Shown in pieces: positions 8,764 through 17,248 of a stretch of 64,000 bases of DNA (positions within the stretch are counted from its first letter, which is position 1; the number at the start of each line of letters is the position of its first letter). The notes beneath the pieces are model-generated. The model made no database searches. It saw only the letters and a program-made list of their open reading frames with translations, and was not told the DNA's origin. The DNA comes from Abditibacteriaceae bacterium (lineage in GTDB: Bacteria; Armatimonadota; Abditibacteriia; Abditibacteriales; Abditibacteriaceae): positions 62,001 through 126,000 of the forward strand of contig JAFAZH010000036.1 in the NCBI GenBank assembly GCA_019239895.1. Direction: 5' to 3'. The position numbers and the translations under genes are program-made.

Positions 8764-9516
8764 ATGCAGCCTCCATCACTTTTTATTACAGGCACGGATA
8801 CGGGAGTTGGCAAGACTGTGGTGACAGCATTGCTAGCGCTACGCCTGCAAGCGCAGGGTATAAATGTGGGCGTTATGAAACCCTTTGCCACTGGGTGCTG
8901 TTGGGAAAATGGCGGGTTAGTTAGCGAAGATGCGCAGTGGCTTAAAGAAATCACAGGCGTAACGGATGATTTAAGTCTTATTAACCCAATTCGCCTGGAG
9001 GAGCCATTAGCTCCTCTGGTGGCAGCCCGACGTTTAGCAAGCCAAGGCCCTGCGGCGCATAGAGACTTTATGCCCGAAGTTATGGCAGCCTATCAGGAAT
9101 TACAGCGCCGCCATGAATGTGTCCTTGTAGAAGGAGTGGGTGGTTTGTTGGTGCCGCTTCAGGAACAGCAAAATGGTGATGCAGGCGTTCCATCTCTAAA
9201 ACTGCCACTTTTTACCTGCGCTGATTTTGCTAATCTCTTAGGTTTGCCCGTTGTGGTTGTGGCACGGCGCACTTTAGGAACGATCAATCACACCGCTTTA
9301 ACGTGTCAGGTGCCGTTGCGTCCACCAGCTCATTTTGCGGGCTTGGTTTTCTGTGATGCCCACCCTGTTGAGACTGAGGATGTTGCTATGCAAACAAGCC
9401 CTGCCATTATTGCCGAGATGACGGGCTTAACTATTTGGGGCACTGTGCCTTACTTGCCAGACCTCTCGAACGAAATCTTAAATCGGGTGGCGCAAGAATT
9501 CTTGGTCTTGCCGTAA
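8764..9516 (+). CDS. bioD: Dethiobiotin synthetase
   Basis: An ATP-dependent ring-closing enzyme of biotin synthesis. The N-terminal P-loop FITGTDTGVGKT (residues 6-17) and the EGVGGLLVPL block (about 121-130) are diagnostic, and 250 residues is slightly longer than usual (about 225) because of an insertion around residues 131-145. If the BioU call is right, this enzyme would receive a carbamate intermediate directly. It is the last gene of the biotin section; bioB and bioA are not in the window. Confidence 0.93.
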   Translation: MQPPSLFITGTDTGVGKTVVTALLALRLQAQGINVGVMKPFATGCCWENGGLVSEDAQWLKEITGVTDDLSLINPIRLEEPLAPLVAARRLASQGPAAHRDFMPEVMAAYQELQRRHECVLVEGVGGLLVPLQEQQNGDAGVPSLKLPLFTCADFANLLGLPVVVVARRTLGTINHTALTCQVPLRPPAHFAGLVFCDAHPVETEDVAMQTSPAIIAEMTGLTIWGTVPYLPDLSNEILNRVAQEFLVLP

Positions 9517-9535
9517 TCTTGTTAATAGAACAATT

Positions 9536-10036
9536 TTATTGTGGGGCCAGAGGCGTGCCGTAGATGTTAGTTTTAGGGGCGGGAGTGGCAGGAGCCTGCG
9601 TAGCACCAGGCGTGCCGGAGGCGTTGGCTGCCGGGGATGAAGCGGCTCCGGTATTGTAAATGGAAGTAGGGCCATTGCTGCCTGGAGTGCTGCTGACTGC
9701 ATTGCTGGCACTATTATCTACGGGTGCTGTGGGTTGAGCCTTGGTGCTATAGACGGTCGCTGTTATGGGAATGGGACGGGTAATCCAAAGGTAATAATAA
9801 ACTGGCCAGATTAGCAGCAAGGCACTCAAAATAAAGAATGGCACCCGCACGCCCTGCTGAATTTTTGGGTCTTCCCGTTGATCGGGGCGAATACTTCCAA
9901 CTTGATAAAGTAGGTTAGCCCATTGCTCGCGCGTTTTGCGGTCGGTGGCGGCAATGAAGGCAAGGCCCAGTAGTATGATAGAGGGTAAAACGCGCAGCAA
10001 TACCTGCAACCATATATCAGTCGGATTTCTCATCAT
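9536..10036 (-). CDS. Hypothetical two-pass membrane protein
   Basis: A 166-residue protein with hydrophobic segments at about residues 9-30 and 66-87, joined by a charged loop. The C-terminal ~75 residues are a low-complexity Pro/Ala/Ser/Thr tail (repeats like TPGS, AAPA). The hairpin topology and disordered tail are all that can be said; no family is recognised. It converges with bioD, 19 bases apart. Confidence 0.6.
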   Translation of the reverse strand: MMRNPTDIWLQVLLRVLPSIILLGLAFIAATDRKTREQWANLLYQVGSIRPDQREDPKIQQGVRVPFFILSALLLIWPVYYYLWITRPIPITATVYSTKAQPTAPVDNSASNAVSSTPGSNGPTSIYNTGAASSPAANASGTPGATQAPATPAPKTNIYGTPLAPQ

Positions 10037-10161
10037 AGGAAATCAACTGCCTAAGTTTCCTTTTAATTAAACAATGTGGCGGATAAGGTGTGTGGCGGAC
10101 GAATAACTGTAGTATGCCACAAAGCGACTGTTGATACAGCGTTACCGGGGCTAAGTACATC

Positions 10162-10197
10162 AAAAAGGATGCGCGGTTCGCGCACCCTTTTATTTTT
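10162..10197. terminator. Bidirectional terminator after the pseudopilin gene
   Basis: The 13-bp stem AAAAGGATGCGCG / CGCGCACCCTTTT has one mismatch and a 3-base loop. It is A/T-tailed on both sides and lies 15 bases beyond the pseudopilin stop codon. Confidence 0.85.
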
Positions 10198-10211
10198 GTG
10201 TAGCCCTCGCA

Positions 10212-10922
10212 CTAACCGCCCAGAGGAGTCTTACAGAGGGCGTCCCACTGAGCAAAGTCGAAGTGAATATATTTGGCATGGCCATCACCGTATAAGATGT
10301 TGGTGCCACCAACGCCATTCCCCGCCTGCCACTGTAAATCATTGACGCCAGCATGGATATTCATTTCTGGTTGAGCAGTGCTATGCTGCGAGCCTAAACC
10401 ACAGAAAAGCACCGGATATTCCGAAGGCTTATTTAAAGCGGCGAGGCTAGAGGGTGACAGAGCGGTGCCAGGCACGCCAATCACATTGTTAGGTGGTGAC
10501 AATAAATTGCCCTTGGCATCCTGGCCAGTTAAAAAATCGTAGTTGCCCACGAAGTTAGCGGTGCCGGGGTAAGCGCCATTCCAGGACGGGCAATTCCAGA
10601 TTTGAGTGCTCTTAATATAAGGATCAACGACATTGACTAAAAATTGAGCCGCTGGCGGCGGCGGGCTATTTAAAGCCGCCCAGAAAGGATGGCCAATGGG
10701 AAAGCGTTCGTCATAATCCTGGTTGTATTGCATAATTCCCAGGCCAATCTGCTTCATATTAGAAATACAGACGATTTTGCGCGCTTGTTCGCGTGCTCTA
10801 GAGAACGCCGGAAAAAGCATCGAAGCGAGGATGCTGATAATGGCAATAACCACTAAAAGTTCAATCAGGGTAAAACCAGCGCGGTTTTTACCAGAGGAGC
10901 GAACGAGACTTGAATTGGACAT
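10212..10922 (-). CDS. Type II secretion/type IV pilin-like prepilin, DUF1559 family
   Basis: A 236-residue pseudopilin. A short basic leader ends in RAG, then [20 protein letters not shown]: the prepilin peptidase should cut after the Gly at residue 16, leaving Phe first and Glu at +5. Downstream, [20 protein letters not shown] is the usual DUF1559 helix, and [11 protein letters not shown] near the C-terminus is the H-x-G-D-G-H-A type end seen in such proteins. These are numerous in Armatimonadota, Planctomycetota and Verrucomicrobiota. No pilus machinery is adjacent. Confidence 0.92.
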   Translation of the reverse strand: MSNSSLVRSSGKNRAGFTLIELLVVIAIISILASMLFPAFSRAREQARKIVCISNMKQIGLGIMQYNQDYDERFPIGHPFWAALNSPPPPAAQFLVNVVDPYIKSTQIWNCPSWNGAYPGTANFVGNYDFLTGQDAKGNLLSPPNNVIGVPGTALSPSSLAALNKPSEYPVLFCGLGSQHSTAQPEMNIHAGVNDLQWQAGNGVGGTNILYGDGHAKYIHFDFAQWDALCKTPLGG

Positions 10923-11176
10923 AGCGAATCCTTCCGCAAAAGCGACACTGCTGACCTGAGACTATAGCTTCAGGTAAGACCTGAAACCAAGTGACGATGC
11001 TTTACAGCACTTTATTTTAAGAGAACCTCTTTATGAGACGCTCTCTTCTTATTGATAAAGCTGAGGTTCGCACTAACCCTCAGTGATGTGGGGCTGTATC
11101 TGGTGTGACAACTTCATGCGACAAATGATTAAAGCGCAATAACTAAAACCGAACTGGACTATTGGGTATCTAAAGA

Positions 11177-11440
11177 CTATTGAGTGTCTAAAGATTGAGC
11201 AGTTTCTTCCAGAGCGGTATCGCTGGCGTCACTTTCCTGTGGTTGAGTGTCAATCTGAAAGCTCACTTTGCCCTGCACAATCTCATCAATCGCCACGCTG
11301 AGCGGGTTGGGCGTGCGTACTTCGGTCAATGGAGTAGCACCGCTTTGCAATTGACGGGCGCGTTCGGCAATGGCACGGGCTAACGCATACTTACCGCCCG
11401 GCACGCGCTTCTTGAGTTCTGTAATATTATCTAATGGCAT
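11177..11440 (-). CDS. rpoZ: RNA polymerase omega subunit
   Basis: The 87-residue protein has the omega core: KYALARAIAERARQLQ (about 17-32), then a short loop and PLSVAIDEIVQGKVSF (about 47-61), the part that holds the RpoC C-terminus. The last ~25 residues are an acidic tail not conserved in the family. The usual neighbour gmk is not next to it. I see no ribosome site; the start is the only ATG in the right place. Confidence 0.82.
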   Translation of the reverse strand: MPLDNITELKKRVPGGKYALARAIAERARQLQSGATPLTEVRTPNPLSVAIDEIVQGKVSFQIDTQPQESDASDTALEETAQSLDTQ

Positions 11441-11613
11441 CTATTGTCCCTTGTGGTGGAATAATGACTTTTAATGTTTTTATTGGTTGCTCAATGCATA
11501 AGACATTATTGCAGCCGATAGGTTGCATCCAGGTTTCACACTGGTAACGAGTGAATTCTACTATAAATTTGCTCAACCTGCCGCAATTACCTAAGAACCT
11601 ACTAAAGTCTTTA

Positions 11614-11781
11614 TTTTTAGCAGGAAGACAGGAGGTGCAGGAGAGCAGGAAAGTTGAAGTGAGAAGACACAATGCTAAGCTTGTCTGAAGCGTGTCCCCT
11701 AGTTTGTGCTTAGGAGCTAACCTTCCACCTTTTCCTTCCTTCTCTTCTTGCTCTCCTGTCCCTCCTGTCTTCCTGCTAAAA
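11614..11781. repeat. Long inverted repeat (AGGAAGACAGGAGG family)
   Basis: The left arm TTTTAGCAGGAAGACAGGAG (continuing to 11648) is matched by an inverted right arm ending CTTCCTGCTAAAA at 11781. It fills most of the 386-base gap between rpoZ and the divergent sigma factor gene; nothing else is recognised there. Small open frames here are built from the repeat and I do not accept them as genes. Confidence 0.85.
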
Positions 11782-11826
11782 GATTAAAAGCCCCTACTGC
11801 TGGCGTTTTCAGTAGACTCTTAATTG

Positions 11827-13119
11827 ATGGAATCTACAGACACAACACCGACAATTATAGAGAATCCGCGTGTGCAACAGCTTATCGAGCAAGGGGCACA
11901 GAGCGGCGAAGTATCTTATCACCTGATTAACGAACTGCTGGGCGATTTGCAGGTGGATGAGGACGAAGTTGAAGTTCTCCTCGAAGCCCTGGAACGGCGC
12001 GGCATTGCTATCGTGGATGAGCAACCTGAACCGGAAGCGAAACCGGGTAACGGTGAAGCCAGCGGGAATGGTCGTTCCAGTGCCGCCAAGTCACCATCTG
12101 CAACGAACACAACTTCATCTAATGCTGCCCCGGCTGCCCGTCGCCATTCTGACTTGGATGAAGCTTTAGCGTCGTTGGAAGAACTATTAGCCGCCAGTGA
12201 ACTACCATTCGACGCTGAGGCGGAAGAAGAAGAGGATGCAGAGCCGGGTCGGGTCGTGGAGGATGCCTTTCGGCAGTACATGAATCAGATGGGGCGTGTG
12301 CAGTTGCTCAACCCCGAAGAGGAGCTGCGTCTGGCCCGTCAAGCCCGTAACGGTACCCCTCAGGAACAGGCAGACGCTAAACAGAAGTTGGTGGAAGCCA
12401 ACCTGCGCCTAGTGGTCTATATGGCGCGTCGCTATGCCGACCGTACCACTTTGCCTTTGTTGGATGTTATCCAGGAAGGCAACATTGGCCTGATGCGTGC
12501 TGTGGAGCGCTTTGACCCGGAGCGGGGCCATCGCTTGAGCACCTATGCCACCTGGTGGATTCGCCAGAGCATCAACCGCGCCCTGCGCGACCACATGCGC
12601 TCCATTCGTCTGCCAGCCCATTTAAGCGAAGCCATTAAAAAGCTAAACCGCCTGCAACGCGAACTGGCCCAATCGCTGGGCCGCCAGCCGTCCAAGCAGG
12701 AATTGGCCGAAGCATCGGGCCTGACTGTGGTGCAGGTGGATGAGGCGCTTCATGCGGGGGCGCAACCGCTTTCTCTGGAAACACCCGTGGGCGAAGACCA
12801 GGACGTAGAACTGGGCGAATCTGTCTCTGACCCAGATTCGGATGCAGCCATGTCCGTGCTGTCGCAGAGCGAATTGCGCGAAGAATTGAGACGCGCCCTG
12901 GAAGGGCTGAGTGACCGCGAGCGAGCCGTTATCTTAAAACGCTTTGGCCTGGGGGATTATGCTACCACCGGCCCACGTTCTTTAGAAGACATCGCCCAGG
13001 AGATGAACCTCTCCCGCGAGCGAGTGCGCCAACTGGAAATCCGCGCCTTGCGCAAGCTCCGCCGCCGCTCCCGCGTAGCGGCTTTAGGCGAGATGTTTGG
13101 CGGGGGTGATGAGGAATAA
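11827..13119 (+). CDS. rpoD: Primary-type sigma-70 factor (RpoD/SigA)
   Basis: All regions of a group 1 sigma factor can be read: an N-terminal 1.1-like domain (about residues 10-65), a poorly conserved linker to about 140, region 1.2 (FRQYMNQMGRVQLL), 2.1-2.4 (ANLRLVVYMARRY, DVIQEGNIGLMRAVERFD, STYATWWIRQSINRA), 3, and 4 with LSDRERAVILKRFGL and the helix-turn-helix LSRERVRQLEIRALRKLR. I place the start at the ATG of 11827; a TTG codon directly before it is in frame. It is the likely housekeeping sigma factor, with a smaller relative at 51450. Confidence 0.93.
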   Translation: MESTDTTPTIIENPRVQQLIEQGAQSGEVSYHLINELLGDLQVDEDEVEVLLEALERRGIAIVDEQPEPEAKPGNGEASGNGRSSAAKSPSATNTTSSNAAPAARRHSDLDEALASLEELLAASELPFDAEAEEEEDAEPGRVVEDAFRQYMNQMGRVQLLNPEEELRLARQARNGTPQEQADAKQKLVEANLRLVVYMARRYADRTTLPLLDVIQEGNIGLMRAVERFDPERGHRLSTYATWWIRQSINRALRDHMRSIRLPAHLSEAIKKLNRLQRELAQSLGRQPSKQELAEASGLTVVQVDEALHAGAQPLSLETPVGEDQDVELGESVSDPDSDAAMSVLSQSELREELRRALEGLSDRERAVILKRFGLGDYATTGPRSLEDIAQEMNLSRERVRQLEIRALRKLRRRSRVAALGEMFGGGDEE

Positions 13120-13171
13120 ACTCTTCACTAACCTCAAGCTGCTTTGTTACAATTTAGTGTGCTGCGTGCTT

Positions 13172-13244
13172 GGGCCCATAGCTTAATGGTTAAAGCAACA
13201 CACTCATAATGTGCGGACTGGGGGTTCAAATCCCTCTGGGCCTA
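13172..13244 (+). tRNA. tRNA with CAU anticodon (Met elongator or Ile2)
   Basis: A complete 73-base cloverleaf: acceptor GGGCCCA / TGGGCCT, D-stem GCTT/AAGC, anticodon loop CTCATAA, T-arm GGGGGTTCAAATCCCTC, discriminator A, no encoded CCA. It is not the initiator (no three GC pairs next to the loop). The D-loop AATGGTTAAA and the mismatch at position 27-43 resemble chloroplast tRNA-Ile(CAU), so a lysidine-modified Ile2 tRNA is possible. Confidence 0.9.
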
Positions 13245-13256
13245 TTTAAGTGAGCA

Positions 13257-13297
13257 TAAACAGCCTGCCTTTCTTTTCTGAAGGGTAGGCTGTTTGC
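13257..13297. terminator. Possible terminator between tRNA and McrB-like gene
   Basis: The stem AAACAGCCT / AGGCTGTTT, with additional inner pairing, lies 13 bases after the tRNA. The T-run is short, so this is a probable rather than certain terminator; it also lies downstream of the McrB-like gene on the other strand. Confidence 0.5.
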
Positions 13298-13332
13298 TTA
13301 CTGCTCGTCAGTCTTCTCTTCAGTTAGTCACT

Positions 13333-15504
13333 CTAACCGCCAAAAGCGGCGAAGCCATCGGTGTGGAGGGCTTGCAGCATAATGAGGACGCGTTCAGCCG
13401 TGCGTGGATAGCGGTAGGGCAGTTGCCGAAGCTGAGTTATGCCGCTGTTACTCGACTCCATTTTGTTACTAATTTGGTTGATAGCGGTTTGGTCAGGGGC
13501 GTCGGCATCTAAGCACCAGGCGAGGAGATCATGCAGTGGTGCTTCCAACTTGCTGCGCGAACCGTGAAACTTGGGTAGCACTTTCATTAGGATAGCGGCA
13601 TCGAAAGCGGCATCAAGGGGCTGGACTGTGTCGGTGGGGGCAAGTAAAGCATTCGCTTCCGCAGCCGCCAGAAATGCAATGATTTCATCAAAGACACGAT
13701 AGCCAAAGTGCAGGTTGTAAGGCTGCAATAAATCGTTGAGATTTTGCAGGCGAGTGCGTAGGATGGGGTGAGTTGCCACATATTCCGCAACAGCAGTTTT
13801 CCTAATTTGGGCAAACGTGCCCCCGCTGGTGAAAGCTTGAAGCACGCGCTGTTTTTCGCCCTCATTGGGGAGTGCAGAGGTGTCTGCGAGTTGTGATGGG
13901 TAATTGTGAAAATCCACGTCGCGCAGTTCAAGTGTAAAGGCGCGGTCAAGAACTCTGGGGCTAAAAGCATGAGTGGTTTCATCTATGTTAACGGTTCCGA
14001 TAAAGTAAATGTTAGGCGGTAAAAACAGCTCATGCGGCGGCAAATCACCTTCGGCTTCGGTCGGGTAATGCAGGCGTAACGGCTCACGCGTCAGGCCATG
14101 CTCATCGCGTCCCGCTTCCAGGACACTTAGCAGATCGGACAGGTAAAACTCTACCCGCGCTAAATTCATCTCATCTAAAATTACCAGCCAAGCCAGTCCA
14201 TCCCCGGCGCGATAGCTTTGTGCGGCCCGTAAGAGGAAACGGAGCAACGGTGTCCATTCGTAGCAACAGGTGAGAGGGTTATAATAACCGAGCAAGCTTT
14301 TGCTGTCGCGCCAGTCGGGGCGAACAGAAAGAAAAAGCGAATTCTTTTCGTGCTGCCCTGACGGTTTCTTTGGTGGGGCTTTTGGCTGCGCTTTGGATGG
14401 GCTGTCCGTGTAAAGGCGGAAGTTGATTAGGTCTTGATCGGCATCTAATTCTGGCTCTAGTAACAGCGTGTCGCCAGATGTTAAGTTCTTGTTGAGCCAT
14501 TGCCGTGCCGCACCCCGCAGGTGCAGTTGAATCGTATCTGTATCTGCATAAGCAGCATGAGCCAGACGGCAGCTTTGGCTATGCCCATCGAAAGTGACCA
14601 GCACTTCCTTGGTTTGACCCATCTGTGGCAAATCAAAGAGTCGGGTGGCTTGGCGGGGCAGCAGCAAGCGGCCATATTTCAGCATATAAGGTTGAAGCGT
14701 AATGGTGATAGCGCCATCAGTCGCCGTGACCTCGGCAGTGGGTTGTGGTAAGAGTTCTGCAAAGCTTTGGGCCAGGCGCGTCTTGCCCGTGCCGCTGATG
14801 CCGCTTAAGATGACGAAGCCTTTGACTTGCAGCGCGGTGTAGAAACTCGCTATCTGCCAGGAGGTGAAGTGTAGGCCGCGACTGCTAAACCAGTGGTCAA
14901 GAAGCGAGGGAAGATTAAGCTCTGGAGTCTCTGCTCCATCTTGTTGACTGAGCGACTGAATCTCCCCCACGTAACTTGGGTTGGGAATCTCTACGCTAAG
15001 AGTACTTTGTAAATAGCTAATAACACCCGGCGAGTGCGCTTCATACCAGGTCGTGCGTTTCCGCCTGCTCGCAGCTTCCTCTATAAGCCGGGTGTGAGCA
15101 TCTTGTAGAAGTGGTATTGCTTGCGATAACTTCGCAGTGGGAAGCCTCAAGCCGATGGCATTTGGGACGGTGCGATAGTGACCCTTTTTGCCGAATTCGC
15201 CCCATTTTTTAAGTTGCCTGCGGGCTTGATCTGATAAGCTCGTATCATCCAGCACCACATAAACTGCGCCAGACTCAATGACAAACGCCTCGGTATTACC
15301 GATATTGAGCCGCACCAAGTCTTTGAAAAGCGTGATGCCCCAGGCATCCGCGCTGATATTATTGGCCTGGTTGATAGAGCTTGTTAAAAAGGATAAGGCA
15401 ATGCGCCGTGTCTCGGTCTGTGGCAATAGTTGTTCGATGACCAACCGCGCGGCGTCGGCACTAGCGCGGTCTAGCTTAGCATTATTTGAAGTTTTAGCAG
15501 CCAT
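13333..15504 (-). CDS. McrB-like AAA+ ATPase with inserted extra domain
   Basis: A 723-residue motor subunit of an McrBC-type restriction system. Residues 1-190 form an unassigned N-terminal domain. The AAA+ core has Walker A GISGTGKT (235-242), Walker B LVILDEMNLARV (about 440-451) and the sensor/Asn segment GTVNIDETTHAFSPRVLDRAF (short form GTVNID at 503-508). McrB is GTP-dependent, and this family often is too. The conserved block VRPDWRDSKSLLGYYNP-like sits at 394-410, about 150 residues after Walker A, far more than normal, because about 100 residues (270-370) are inserted; these look like a beta-barrel (see findings). The nuclease partner is at 17249. Confidence 0.85.
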   Translation of the reverse strand: MAAKTSNNAKLDRASADAARLVIEQLLPQTETRRIALSFLTSSINQANNISADAWGITLFKDLVRLNIGNTEAFVIESGAVYVVLDDTSLSDQARRQLKKWGEFGKKGHYRTVPNAIGLRLPTAKLSQAIPLLQDAHTRLIEEAASRRKRTTWYEAHSPGVISYLQSTLSVEIPNPSYVGEIQSLSQQDGAETPELNLPSLLDHWFSSRGLHFTSWQIASFYTALQVKGFVILSGISGTGKTRLAQSFAELLPQPTAEVTATDGAITITLQPYMLKYGRLLLPRQATRLFDLPQMGQTKEVLVTFDGHSQSCRLAHAAYADTDTIQLHLRGAARQWLNKNLTSGDTLLLEPELDADQDLINFRLYTDSPSKAQPKAPPKKPSGQHEKNSLFLSVRPDWRDSKSLLGYYNPLTCCYEWTPLLRFLLRAAQSYRAGDGLAWLVILDEMNLARVEFYLSDLLSVLEAGRDEHGLTREPLRLHYPTEAEGDLPPHELFLPPNIYFIGTVNIDETTHAFSPRVLDRAFTLELRDVDFHNYPSQLADTSALPNEGEKQRVLQAFTSGGTFAQIRKTAVAEYVATHPILRTRLQNLNDLLQPYNLHFGYRVFDEIIAFLAAAEANALLAPTDTVQPLDAAFDAAILMKVLPKFHGSRSKLEAPLHDLLAWCLDADAPDQTAINQISNKMESSNSGITQLRQLPYRYPRTAERVLIMLQALHTDGFAAFGG

Positions 15505-15700
15505 GTTAAAAGCTTATATATCTCTACAAGTTTGCGGTTGCTGTGGTTAGCAAATCAAGTTACTGAAGAGGTCGTGGCTTAATGGTTCGGGCTACTGCTT
15601 TTATCCAGCACGATTCTAGAGTGGCCAGAGACGTGCGAAGCTATAAGCCGGTAGCAATATCGTTAAGACCATAGTAAGTCAAGCTGCTCCCTCGGTAGCT
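15505..15700. other. Gene-free spacer
   Basis: This divergent spacer between the McrB-like gene and the glycosyltransferase presumably carries both promoters, but I cannot point to convincing -35/-10 pairs. A tRNA-like start (GTCGTGGCTTAATGGTTCGG) near 15573 does not fold into a tRNA. Confidence 0.4.
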
Positions 15701-15813
15701 TGTCATTGCTTACGGAGCGATAGCGTAGTCGAGGAATCTTTGAATGCGTCTATTACACTTAACAGTAAGATTCCTCGATTCCACTCCCTGCGGTCGCTCC
15801 GTAAGCAATGACA
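15701..15813. repeat. Inverted repeat (TCATTGCTTACGGAGCGA type)
   Basis: The left arm TGTCATTGCTTACGGAGCGA is perfectly matched by an inverted copy at 15794-15813, with an inner pair GAGGAATCTT / AAGATTCCTC. It is of the same general type as the repeat at 1069-1180. Confidence 0.85.
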
Positions 15814-15877
15814 TTGCTACTAATAAATAGCAATTTGGGTTAATACCATTCTTAATTTACTACTGTAAGGTACCCGC

Positions 15878-17245
15878 ATGAAGCCCGATCAATCTGCTTT
15901 TGTCTCCACTATAAAGCAGTTTTTCAATTCCTTCGATGGCCGTTTCCTGCTTTTGTTGACGCTATTAGGAGTCATTGAAGCGTGGCTGTTTCTGGGTTTG
16001 CTCGGTCAAGCTTACGCCCCCATTCAAGGCGGTGATGGCCCCTTCTACAATCGTTTAGCGATCAACTTGATGGATCATGGTGTCTGCTCTTATGCCCTCC
16101 AACCACCTTACCTGCCGACCGTGGAACGTCCGCCGGGCTACCCTTTATTTTTAGCCGCTATTTACCTGGTAAGTGGGCGCTCAGTGCTGATGGTGCGTCT
16201 CGTGCAATTCGCTTTTTTCACAGCTACGGCCTGGCTGCTTTATCTGTTGGCGTTGCGTTTCGTGAATCGTGCGACAGCAGTCGTTACGGCATTGTTGTGC
16301 GCGACTTACTGGCCATTACTGGTTATGCCTGTCTTCCACCTGACCGAAACGCTGGCAACGTTCTTAGCGGTATTATGCGTTTATTTATGGGTGCGGGCTA
16401 TGGAGTATATCGCCCATCCACAAAGACAAAGATGGTATGTGTTTTTAACGGGCCTGATGTGCGGCGTTGCCACTCAGATACGCCCTTCATTTGTGTTCTT
16501 TGTGGTGATGCCAATGGTCGCTTTTGCTGTGCCCGCCTTTGCCCCCGGTAGCCAGGCGATGTCCCTGCGCCAACGCCTGAGCGGTTGTGGATTGATGGCT
16601 TTGGGTTATGCCCTTTGTATTGTGCCCTGGGCGGTTCGTAATACCATTGTCGCCCATCGTTTTTTACCAGTTTCGGCCAATGGCGGTTTAAGCCTTTATG
16701 TCTCGGCGCAGCAATATGCGGGGGAAAGAACCTATGAGATGACCAATAGCGATTGGCAGGCCGTCATTAAGGAGCGTAAACAGCATCTTGACGCGGTTGC
16801 CGCCAAACTTGCCCATTCACGCGCTACTGGGGCGGATAGCGATATAGCCCCTTCCGTACAGTTGGAACTGGTCTCTAACGCTCAATTTACGCAGGAAGCC
16901 AAACAGAAGTTCGCATCGTGTGGGCTGGGGCGGATTTTGCGTAGCTTACCACACCGGTACTTAACTTTTTGGGGGAGTAACGATGACCCGCCCTGGACGC
17001 CGCAGAATTTCACACGCAACATAATCCTTGGCGTCCTACTGGTGGCTGGTATATGGTTATACCGGAAAAATATCAAGATGCACTGGCCGCTATGGATGAT
17101 GCCGCTTTATCTGATGGCCGTGCATACGCTTTATCATATAGAGTATCGTTATTCATTCCCGGCCCGACCTTTCCTGATGATTTACATCAGTAGTATGCCC
17201 ACCTATCTGTTGTCTCGATTGCCCTTTAAACCCTTTGGCAAGTAG
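15878..17245 (+). CDS. GT-C family glycosyltransferase (ArnT/PMT-like)
   Basis: A 455-residue polytopic membrane protein. A first loop after TM1 carries a GDGPFYNRLAINL-type segment, followed by VERPPGYPLFLA (about 86-97), the RPPGYP signature of the ArnT/PMT superfamily, and 10 or so hydrophobic segments. Such enzymes move sugars from polyprenyl-phosphate donors to lipid or protein on the outer side of the membrane; the acceptor here is unknown. It lies on the opposite strand between two genes of an McrBC-like system and ends 3 bases from the nuclease gene. RBS AAGGTA precedes the ATG. Confidence 0.85.
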   Translation: MKPDQSAFVSTIKQFFNSFDGRFLLLLTLLGVIEAWLFLGLLGQAYAPIQGGDGPFYNRLAINLMDHGVCSYALQPPYLPTVERPPGYPLFLAAIYLVSGRSVLMVRLVQFAFFTATAWLLYLLALRFVNRATAVVTALLCATYWPLLVMPVFHLTETLATFLAVLCVYLWVRAMEYIAHPQRQRWYVFLTGLMCGVATQIRPSFVFFVVMPMVAFAVPAFAPGSQAMSLRQRLSGCGLMALGYALCIVPWAVRNTIVAHRFLPVSANGGLSLYVSAQQYAGERTYEMTNSDWQAVIKERKQHLDAVAAKLAHSRATGADSDIAPSVQLELVSNAQFTQEAKQKFASCGLGRILRSLPHRYLTFWGSNDDPPWTPQNFTRNIILGVLLVAGIWLYRKNIKMHWPLWMMPLYLMAVHTLYHIEYRYSFPARPFLMIYISSMPTYLLSRLPFKPFGK

Positions 17246-17248
17246 CAC

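Noticed and set aside
10076-10345. Open frame between the small membrane gene and the pseudopilin
   Set aside because: It crosses the bidirectional terminator and overlaps the end of the pseudopilin gene antisense; composition is not protein-like.
11427-11672. Possible small Cys-rich protein (81 codons, minus strand)
   Set aside because: Its N-terminal part is translated from the inverted repeat at 11614-11781 and there is no ribosome site.
15571-15650. tRNA-like sequence beginning GTCGTGGCTTAATGGTTCGG
   Set aside because: Only the D-arm-like part matches; no anticodon stem, T-arm or closing acceptor stem can be folded.
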